From: Pseudevernia furfuracea
Lineage: Eukaryota > Ascomycota > Lecanoromycetes > Lecanorales > Parmeliaceae
Direction of reading: 5' to 3'
DNA: 64,000 nucleotides
Assembly: GCA_022315425.1 (NCBI GenBank)
Contig: JAIUPT010000021.1
Coordinates: forward strand, 682,001 to 746,000
This document shows, piece by piece, positions 56,038 to 64,000 of this stretch; within the stretch, counting starts at the first letter, position 1, and the number at the start of each line of letters is the position of its first letter. Position numbers and translations under genes: made by a program. The notes under the pieces are model-generated. The model searched no databases. It was not told the DNA's origin and was given only the letters and a program-made list of their open reading frames with translations.

Positions 56038-57705
56038 TCATCCTTTGGCACCTAGTAGATTCTGCTTCCCTTTGCTCGCCAGCAGCGGAAGTCCCCTCTC
56101 CGGTGCTGACCCAGACAGTCGCTTGAAAGTCTCGCCTTCGGGGACGCTCGGATCGTGCATCCAAACGACAGAATCGATCTGGCTGTCGTCACCATGACCA
56201 AAAGCCAGGAGATAGTACTTTGCTATTGTCATCGGAAAAAGGCCCCTCCGTGCCGTTTCATTGCGGGTAAGGAGCCATGAAAATGTATCATAGTTATAGT
56301 GTCTGAGTTGGTAGAACTGCGACCGATCGCCTTGATGACACATGTACAACTCACTTCCGTCAGCCCATATTTCCATGTGCCAGTCTTTTACGACGTTGTA
56401 GTAAGACCCTACATAGTCCGACAGCTCTCGTACAGGCGTGTCAGGGATGCGAGATTTTTCTAGTTCCTCCGCCATTTGTAGCCACAGATTATTCGAGACT
56501 TCAACACTATCCTTGGCCAATTTCACATAGTCATTCTGATCTGCATTGTTAAGAGCTGCCTCCAGGACGAGTTGTCCGAGCCAGTCTGCGGCATCGTTGT
56601 TGCTCATCGAGTTCGTCAGAACCACAATAGCTGTCCGACTCGATGGAATGAGGTGGATAGAAGACAAAAAATCTATCAGACTGCCTTGATGATGAAACAC
56701 CATAGTTTGCTTCTTCAACCCTTTCCCGACCAGCGGCATGGCGTCGACATATAATGGATTGAGGCCGACAGTACCCAGAGTACCCGGAAGCACTGTGCGT
56801 ATCCATCCCAGCGCATATGATCGCTCGAGCTCTGATGGTGTTGGAGAAAGATCAATGTGACCTTTCAAGAGCGTCGGAAGCTGTTTGAACGGCGAACCTT
56901 CTGCTGATGTGGCATTTCTGGAGAGCTGATCATCCGCTGCCTCCATGAGCTTTTGCGAGTATGTAATCAAATCTCTCACACTGCTCTGAATACCCACTGC
57001 GCCTTCCATTATCACGCCGTCCTCGATGCTTGGCCTGGGAAGATGTAATGGCGTCCCGTCAGACAAGGCCATATAAGCCTGCGCAACGTTTTCAACCTTA
57101 GTGGAGTGCTCGGTAGTCGTTCGATTCAGGTCTAGAGGCATTAAAAGTTTTTCTGAGAGAAATGTGCCCCAACTCTGTCCACTGAGGCGCTGGATGACTT
57201 GGTCAGCTATTGCGTATCCCCAGTTGCTGTAGAGCCACCGCGACCGAAATTCAAAAACCGTCTCAAGGTATGAAGCCATCTTGAGCGTCTCATTACGACG
57301 CAATTCGACACCAGCGAATTCGTGAAGCCACAGCATGTTCTTTGGCGCCAGACCAGTGCGGTGACTCATGAAATCCAGTACCGTGGTCTCATCGTTGATT
57401 GTCTGGTTAAAGTGTTTGAAGTCGGGCAGAATTTCTCGGATTGGTGTGTCCCAAGACATTTTTCCCTCCTCAACGAGTATGCCTATACTAGCAGCTGTGA
57501 AGGATTTGCTTAACGAGGCGATATGATAGATGGTGTGCTCATCAGGAGGAAGCTTAGCTTCGACGTCGCGGTAACCATAGTTATGAGTGTAAATAAGTTT
57601 GTCTTCGTGTAGAACACCAATGGAGGCACCTGGAGTCCCCGAGATACGGCATATCTCTGCAATGACTGGACTTAAGGCTTGCAGTCGGTCCAGGAGGCTC
57701 CGCAT
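56038..57705 (-). CDS. Serine beta-lactamase-like / penicillin-binding-type hydrolase
   Basis: Intronless, 555 aa, beta-lactamase (PF00144) superfamily. Catalytic motif SxxK is S64-L-S-K67 in HIASLSKSF; the YxN motif is Y159-S-N161 in WLYSNWGYA. A third HxG-type motif is FHHQGSLIDF near residue 340. The C-terminal 150 residues are a lipocalin-like beta domain (DYVGSYYN, WHMEIWADGSELYM), as in fungal members. Fungal homologues include secreted and cytosolic esterases or D-amino acid peptidases, some in secondary-metabolite clusters. No signal peptide is visible, so cytosolic. Substrate unknown. It is transcribed away from the NLR gene at 58313. Confidence 0.88.
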   Translation of the reverse strand: MRSLLDRLQALSPVIAEICRISGTPGASIGVLHEDKLIYTHNYGYRDVEAKLPPDEHTIYHIASLSKSFTAASIGILVEEGKMSWDTPIREILPDFKHFNQTINDETTVLDFMSHRTGLAPKNMLWLHEFAGVELRRNETLKMASYLETVFEFRSRWLYSNWGYAIADQVIQRLSGQSWGTFLSEKLLMPLDLNRTTTEHSTKVENVAQAYMALSDGTPLHLPRPSIEDGVIMEGAVGIQSSVRDLITYSQKLMEAADDQLSRNATSAEGSPFKQLPTLLKGHIDLSPTPSELERSYALGWIRTVLPGTLGTVGLNPLYVDAMPLVGKGLKKQTMVFHHQGSLIDFLSSIHLIPSSRTAIVVLTNSMSNNDAADWLGQLVLEAALNNADQNDYVKLAKDSVEVSNNLWLQMAEELEKSRIPDTPVRELSDYVGSYYNVVKDWHMEIWADGSELYMCHQGDRSQFYQLRHYNYDTFSWLLTRNETARRGLFPMTIAKYYLLAFGHGDDSQIDSVVWMHDPSVPEGETFKRLSGSAPERGLPLLASKGKQNLLGAKG

Positions 57706-58312
57706 GATTAGGGGGCTTCATATACACCCTTTCCGTGAAGAGCAGTGCACGAATGATCAACTGCTATGAAATTCGGTGATTGTGCAGATTCTTTACCCAT
57801 ACCAAGGGGAAGAAAGAATTCATCTTGGGAGTCCTGTTTTGCCAATAAGTACTTTAGAAGAGGGATTTTTATCTCACCTTTGGCGCTTTCCTTACCGAGG
57901 TTTCCCCGGAGCCCCCAGTGGCCCCCCAATGTATGTATGCCATCCCCCATTATTGCCACTAATGCAAGCCACGTCTCACCAAAAGTTGTATTGCGGCTAA
58001 TCTTGTCCCACACAAACCACAAACAGCAACTCAGCAATGCAGGGCCAGTGACTGTGGTGAATTCCGGCATGCCTTATCATTCTTTCAATCTTGGAAAAGT
58101 ACTAGTGTAAGTGGCAGAGTTGCGCTTATGCGTGTGGTACACCTACTGTCACCGCCCCGTCCGCAACCATGCCGTCTAGATTCACAGAGCGTGATAAGGC
58201 GTATCTTGGTGCGCTGGAAACCACGTCTTGTTGGTGGCCCCTAATATCTTCCATCACATTGCCCTCTTTCGCAAGGTCCGAGTAATTCACGTGATTGTAT
58301 TGCAAGCTGAAC
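57706..58312. promoter_or_regulatory. Divergent intergenic region between hydrolase and NLR
   Basis: About 600 bp separating the two start codons, so it probably holds both promoters. No strong TATA or known site was recognised; the minus frame at 57708-58070 is not supported as a gene. Confidence 0.4.
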
Positions 58313-61300
58313 ATGGAACGATATCAGCGCGAGCGTTGGGAAAGGCTATTCGATCAAGCCAAGCACGACCTCGAAGAAGAGAATTGTGGTAACGCCCTAA
58401 AGACTACTAGTATAGATGAACTCATGGCCAACCTCGATCGGAGTGCGATTGTGTACAGCAGGCTCGAGATTTCACAACTTGCAAAGAAGCTGCACCCAAG
58501 TCTACAGCATATTCAGACATTTACATCTGCAATCTCCTCCGCAGTACAGTACAACCCCATCGCCTGTCTTGTCTGGGGGGGAATGCAAGCGGTTCTACAG
58601 GTACTCTAGCTCATTTCCCCCAGTGGCTCCTCCAGTACGTGCTGATGCATTCTATTTCACACGCAGTGTGCTTGTGTGCTTCCCAGTGTATTGGAAGACA
58701 TTTTTGACCTGATTGCCGAATTAAACAACACTTTGCCCCGATTTGATAGTGATCTTGCACTTTACTCAGGCCGCGAAGAGCTTCAGTGGCCGCTACAGGA
58801 CTTGTACGAAGAATATCTAAATTATTGCACTACCGCTGTTCGCTATCTACAGAGGAGGCCTCAAAGTACGTGATTCGATAGATCTGCGCGCTTTCACTAA
58901 TGTTGGCAGGACACTTCTTGTCATATCTCTGGACTTCGTCTCCTCAGCAGTCTCTTCAGCAGACGAAAATTCGCATTAAAAAACACATCAAGACCTTTGA
59001 GAAGGAGGTCGAGTCCTTACACCGTCAGGATGTACGATCGCAGAACTTGAATAGAATCAAGAACATTAGTCTTGACCATTCTGCAGAGCAGCCTAATGTC
59101 GAGGAGAATACAGAGTCACATTCACGCAAAACCGTCAGTACTGTTTCTATGTTCAAGAATTACGCTTTCACTGGTCGAGATGAGGAACTAGATAATCTAC
59201 ACCAGAAATTACTCCCACATGGTCAATCTGACTCGCAAAACAACGTCCTAGCCTCCGGTGATCCCGTCTGCTGTGTTTTACATGGACTTGGCGGTGCAGG
59301 TAAAACCCAGACTGCCCTCGAATATACATATCGGTATCGTGAAGACTATGACGCAATGTTTTGGCTCTCAGCTGAACGAGATCCCGAGTTGGCTGCGAGC
59401 TTTGCTCTCATAGCACTTAAGCTCGGACTTGTTGAAGACGATGGCAAGGATGGCGCTGAAGGGAAGCACAATCAAGTCAAAGCTATCCAGGAAGCTCGAA
59501 GCTGGCTGCAGCATTCAGGTACGTAATTCGCGGTACACATTTCTCGTCTTTTATTAATCAAAATCCGCAGAGAAGCAATGGCTTCTGATTTTCGATAACG
59601 TCGAGGATATTAGAGATCTGGAGACATACCTTCCAACAGAGACAAGGACCCGGGGTTCCGTTATTGTGACCACTCAGCGTCCTCGATCACGACAGATTAC
59701 TAAAGACTTTTACAATATTGAGCTGCAAAGCTTTGACGAAGAGTTAGGAGCAAAGCTTCTCTTCAAATATCTCGAGCAAGATCCAGTTGATGATGCCGAG
59801 AGAGCCCTAGCTCGTGAGACATCCATGATAGTCGGAGGCTTGCCATTGGCAATTGCAACGATTGGAGGATATATAAACGAGTCTGAGAGTTCTGTTGCGG
59901 AGTTCTTACAGATTTTGAAGCGCTCTTCTAACGCGTGGGAAGATACCCAGGATACCAAGACGAAGCACTATGAGAAAACTTTAGGCACCGTCTTTGATAT
60001 TGCATTGAAAGAGCTTCCGAATGGAGCTAGGAACCTCATTGATATCCTTGCATTTCTAAATCCAGATTCAATCCCCGAGGGTATCTTAATTGCACCTCAT
60101 GACAATGAGGAGGTCAAATTCTTGAGCAAAAAGTCAGAGTAAGTTTGCTACTGTGGACAAAAACAATAACTTATGCAACTACAGCCTTCTTGAGATGACG
60201 CGTGTACTCCGTCGACGTCAGCTTGTCCGTCGTGAAACTTCAGGCGGAGAACCATTTCTCTCAATACACAGAAGCTTGCAATGGAGTATCATTGTGGACC
60301 TGAGTCGAGTCTATGATCATCGCTGGAAGGTTTATCATCAGGCCTTCGTCTTGTTACGCCGTGGTATGCCAATGAGCTCACCCATACAGGTACCAGAGCC
60401 AGAGAAGTGGCCGCAGTTCGAAAGGTACACACCTCAAATCTTGAATCTACGAACCCATTGTCTATGGCCGGAGCCCCCTGTGGATCTTCCAGTTGACTTT
60501 GCTCGCATCCTTTCAGATATGGGAACGTACATGTGGCATGCAGGTCTGGTCCCTGATGGTTCAGAAGCTCTGGAAACTGCGGAGCGCATCCTTGATGAAC
60601 GCGGAGTTCGCGAGATAGATCCGCTTCGAGGAGACATCCTCGGGAATCTGGGAATCCTATCTGGATTTGCTGGCGTCAGCGAAAGGAAGGAAGGCATGGA
60701 ACGCAGACTCGAAGCACTGACGATACGCAAAGAGGTTTATGAAGACATCCCAGAGAAGAAAATCACCCAAGACGATCGTACACGGTTGTACATAGCAGAG
60801 AGCGATGTAGCATACGGCTACATACAGGAAGAGGAGTTTGAGAAGGTTGAAGAGATCATGGAACGTTGCTTGACCCAGTACAAAAGCTGGGACACAGAAG
60901 AGAACATCCCTTACGAATATGCCAAATATTACTACACGATGTCTCTTGTACGAGCATCGCAAGGCTCGATCAATGAAGCACTTGACTTCAGTAGGCGTGG
61001 AGTCTCGCTGGTGACGAAATCTGCTGGAAAAGAACATTCTGTCACCCAGCTCTGGAAATTCAATTTCGCAATTCTAGTCTTCCATAGCGGCGATGTGGCA
61101 GAATCGCTTCATATCAATGAGGAAATTCTTTCGGTCCGGAGGAAGACCTGCGGTGAGTTCAATGCTTTCACCCTTGAGAGCTATTCGACCTGCGGAGCTT
61201 TACTCCTCCGAGAGAGAAAAGCTGATAGAGCTGCGTAAGTCCGTTTCTTCAGATACATCCCTTCTTGGTTGCTCATGCATAGCAGCGAATACTTTGAATC

Positions 61301-61574
61301 ATGCCTACAGAGACGGAAATTGCCATGTTGGAATCGGGAAGGCGTCGCGCGCGCGCGCTTTCGCTACCATCAGGTGCTCAAGAGTTTGGGCAAAGATGAG
61401 GAAGCTAGCGCTGAGGTAAAAGCGGCATATACCACCCGAGATCAATTGAAGAAAGAATGTGAAGGCTACCTCCACGATCCAGATCCAGATAACGAGCTTG
61501 CGATATTCGACCAAATGTGCTCTATGTGGGCTGGACGATTTACAGGAAAGATCGCGCAAAGCCCGGCTGCCTAA
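58313..61574 (+). CDS. Fungal NLR: DUF7708-like N-terminus, NB-ARC, TPR repeats
   Basis: Six exons (58313-58600, 58667-58865, 58910-59518, 59571-60138, 60185-61234, 61283-61574) join in phase to 1001 aa. The N-terminal 160 residues match the fungal DUF7708 pattern (SSAVQYNPIACLVWGGMQAVL). The NB-ARC domain has P-loop GLGGAGKT (288-295), a Walker B strand WLLIFDNVED (D374), a VIVTTQRP sensor-type strand and GGLPLAIATIGGYI (GLPL motif). From about residue 640 a helical TPR-type array follows (NLGILSGFAG, EALDFSRRGVSLV, HSGDVAESLHINEEIL). Such proteins are fungal nonself or stress receptors; ligand recognition by TPRs and oligomerisation through NB-ARC are inferred. The N-terminus is not a HET, Goodbye or lipase domain. 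Intact and apparently functional. Confidence 0.9.
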
Positions 61575-61632
61575 CTCAACCTCCCAAGCACACTCTCGGC
61601 AAATGGCACAATATTTCCGGGAAGAAGATACA

Positions 61633-62640
61633 TCACCTCTCGTCGCCAGTCAAGGCTTTGAATCCAGCTAGAGCCCTTCGCCAAATGTCCTCATTCTCTA
61701 ATGTTGCAATCCAACGACGACAACGATCAAGCTCGCACAGATCGTTTTTCATCGTGTACACATTCGTCGTACCGTTCAGAACCACCACATTCTTTAAGCC
61801 AACGATCAAGCAGTACAAAGCTATCTGAGTTTGAGTCTCCATTTCCGTTGCAAGAACCCTCACCGGCTCTGATTCTAGAAGAAGAGGGTTTTTGGATAAT
61901 AACCCGAAGGCTTGGTAGACTATCCTCTTTTCCACGCAGAATTCACGCAATTTTGTATCATAGGAGTTCGATTTGGAGAAACGATTCTGTACAACGGCGG
62001 GCTTGATGTCTGTTAAGTCATAAAGCAACTCAAGATTGTTGAGATTCACGTTGGATATACCGAGGTGGCGGACACGGTGCGGCACAAACTCCTCGAGAGT
62101 TCGCCACGCTATTAATGTTTCGGAAAGCGTCTGAAGAGGCGAATGTAGGAGGACGCAGTCAAGGTATGCCTCGGAGGAGTCTTCACAATCAGCTCTTCGA
62201 GTCCGAAGGTGATCAAGCGAGGAGGCCACGGATGATCGGATCTGATCCGCTACCGATTGTTCAGGCTGATACGGTACACTATCCACATCCTGTCCATCAA
62301 TAGGCGTGAACTTGGTCTGTAACTAGACAAATTTCAGTATACCTGCGAGGGAATGGTAAAAGGAGTTGTAGAGTTTTACAAACAAGTCTTCCCTTTTCAA
62401 GGTGTCTCGATCCAGATGTTGACGCACAGCTTCACCGACAAGATCCTCCCGATAGTGTCTTGGCTGAGCAGCTGTATCAATTGCTGTGAAGCCTGCTTCG
62501 AGAGCTTGGCTGACGAGATGCGCTGTTTTTTCTCCCTTCCACGCGGAACCGTAGATGAATGCAGGGATGCGGGGATTTCCCTCGGCTGTGTCTGCTCTCG
62601 TCAGGGAACAATAGCCGCTGGAAAAGACGGCCATCGTCAT
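61633..62640 (-). CDS. Aldo-keto reductase
   Basis: Exons 62640-62380 and 62322-61633 (intron 57 bp) give 316 aa, close to the 300-330 aa usual for the family. The catalytic tetrad is visible: Asp55 and Tyr63 (AIDTAAQPRHYRED), Lys91 (DLFLQTKFTP, restored by the splice) and His147 (CVLLHSPLQT). The NADPH-binding C-terminal part contains LIVGLKNVVVLNGTT. It resembles the fungal subgroup with HYREDLVGEA. It reduces carbonyls with NADPH; substrate unknown. It converges with the NLR gene, with only 58 bp between the stop codons, so the 3' ends of the transcripts probably overlap. Confidence 0.9.
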
Positions 62641-62761
62641 AGAATAAGGAGTGCTATCGAGGGGAAAGTGTGATGACTCTTGATGAGCGGTAGCAGTCAG
62701 ATCGGCGAGGGTTGGACAGAGGTAGCAGTACAGGTAAGTAAGAAAAAGCTCGACACCTTAG

Positions 62762-62836
62762 AAATAAAAAGCGGCTACACCATTGTACCAGCGCCATTAG
62801 GAACCGAACCTACCTTAGTACAAACTAAATACCTCC
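62762..62836 (-). repeat. tRNA-like dispersed repeat, copy 2
   Basis: Second copy of the block at 46187-46259, with a small insertion before the T-arm-like part. The minus strand reads GGTTCGGTTCC (one mismatch to box B), TGGTACAATGG (box A-like, identical in both copies) and GCTTTTTATTT. It lies between the AKR gene and the AT-rich block. Confidence 0.5.
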
Positions 62837-62884
62837 GTAAACAAACTTGGGCTTATGCACTCACCCTAGTCCTGATTCAGATTA

Positions 62885-64000
62885 CCGTATTCCCTAGGCA
62901 CCTAGAAAATTACTTAATTAATATAATATTTTAAAACTAAAGAAGAAAAATAATAATAATACTAGAAGTTTGATAGATATATATTCTCTTTTACATTACT
63001 CTATATATACACTCTCTTTTATTATATATATATCTTCTCTCTTAGCTAGATAGATTTAGACTAGTAATACGAGTATATCTCTTTTAATAATCTCTTTATA
63101 TTAATATATTTACTTACTTATAAATCGAAGACTTAATATAAGTCTTATAGAAATTTATATTAATATATATAAAGAATAAGATAGAGTCAAGTTTAAATAT
63201 CTTAAATTTATATATATAGTTAAAAATTAATTCGATCTATTTTTCTTCTCCGATTAGACTCGCTTTGTTAGCTCGCTAGATTTCTCGAGCGCTCTTATTA
63301 AAAAATTAAGTGATATCTTCTTATAATCTTAAATACTCTATTCTCTCTATATATAATTTCTTTACACTTTCGTTAATTATAGAGCTTAGTTTACGTATTT
63401 TAATATTATAAAGTTTACTAAATTCGATCTATTATTAATAAAGTAAATTAGAATTCTAATATCGTTACTTAATCGCTTTACGCTTAATCTCGAAGTAAAT
63501 CTTCTCGAGAAAACGCGACTTCGAAATCAACTCTCGAAATTTAAGAACACGTTTTACGAATTTAATTCGTGAGTCTATACTTATATATTTAATATATATT
63601 TATCTTTTATAAGACGTCGTAGTTTAACGTAATTATAATTTTATTAAATATTAAATCTATTAAAGATAAAATATCTTTTTATTATTATAAATCTATTATT
63701 AATTTATTATTTCTATTCGACTTAATTACGCTTATTAATATTTGTCTTATCTTATTAAAATTATTAATTTAAGAAGATACTTTTAAAGAAGATTACTTCG
63801 TTACTAAAAAACGCTTTATTAGAGATAAGAGAAGAGAAATAAATAAAGAATTTAAAATTTTATTAAACGAGTAATTATAAGAATTATATTATAATAGTAA
63901 TCATAGTAATATATAACGAAGATAATAAACTAAGAAGTAATTATAAATTAAAAGAGAAGATTATATATATATAACGAAGTGAATCTATTAAGACACGCTA
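62885..64000. repeat. AT-rich, RIP-degraded repeat block 2 (continues beyond window)
   Basis: Strongly AT-rich with hardly any CpA or TpG in the last 400 bp, while CpG stays frequent. The segment 63155-63605 is homologous to 51520-51965 of block 1. No coding sequence. Confidence 0.8.

Overview
The window is nuclear DNA of a filamentous ascomycete (Pezizomycotina). Genes carry many 43-90 bp GT-AG introns with CTAAC/CTAAT-like branch points. The fungal families include a PTH11-type rhodopsin-domain receptor, an AsaB/CmcJ-type oxidoreductase, an NB-ARC/TPR NLR and Kex2-processed small secreted proteins. Copia, hAT and Fot1/pogo elements are present, and so are AT-rich blocks with a repeat-induced point mutation (RIP) signature. 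I cannot name the species; a leotiomycete or dothideomycete with a two-compartment genome would fit.

Layout. 1-6.6 kb: 3' part of a Ty1/copia element with a hAT element nested in its RNase H region. 6.9-10.2 kb: tandem segmental duplication carrying two diverged copies of an unknown small gene. 10.2-12.7 kb: gene relics, including a broken SRR1-like gene. 12.7-29.4 kb: a housekeeping core with a bleomycin hydrolase, a single-pass membrane protein, a phosphoglycerate-mutase-like protein, GPI8 and CDC45 (divergent), a small charged protein and a CCDC124/Lso2-type ribosome factor. 29.7-47 kb: accessory region with relics (F-box, MOSC, DUF7730-like), two secreted-protein genes, a RING protein, a TM/repeat protein, a PTH11-like receptor, a gene and its broken tandem paralogue, and a 170-aa unknown. 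47.3-52.6 kb: a complete but inactivated Fot1/pogo element, a broken HNH-nuclease gene, an AT-rich block and a 75-bp palindromic insertion. 53.3-62.6 kb: AsaB-like enzyme, serine beta-lactamase-like protein, a 1001-aa NLR and a convergent aldo-keto reductase. 62.9-64 kb: a second AT-rich block sharing about 450 bp of homology with the first.

How it works together. The conserved genes serve unrelated cell functions (peptide turnover, GPI anchoring, replication initiation, ribosome protection). Fungal genes are mostly transcribed one by one, so adjacency means little, apart from the shared divergent GPI8/CDC45 promoter region and the NLR/AKR pair, which converge with only 58 bp between stop codons.

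The most unusual signal is how three transposons have been inactivated. Their reading frames are unbroken by indels over 0.7-3 kb but are full of stops. At recognisable Trp positions the stop is nearly always TGA, and it is not the TAG that classical CpA-directed RIP of TGG would give. The AT-rich blocks, in contrast, show the classical CpA/TpG depletion with CpG kept. Other candidates for follow-up are a 75-bp TG...CA palindrome with a 5-bp target duplication, and a two-copy repeat with pol-III-like box B and box A motifs in reversed order.

All intron boundaries are inferred by eye from frame, splice signals and remembered family similarity; no search was run.
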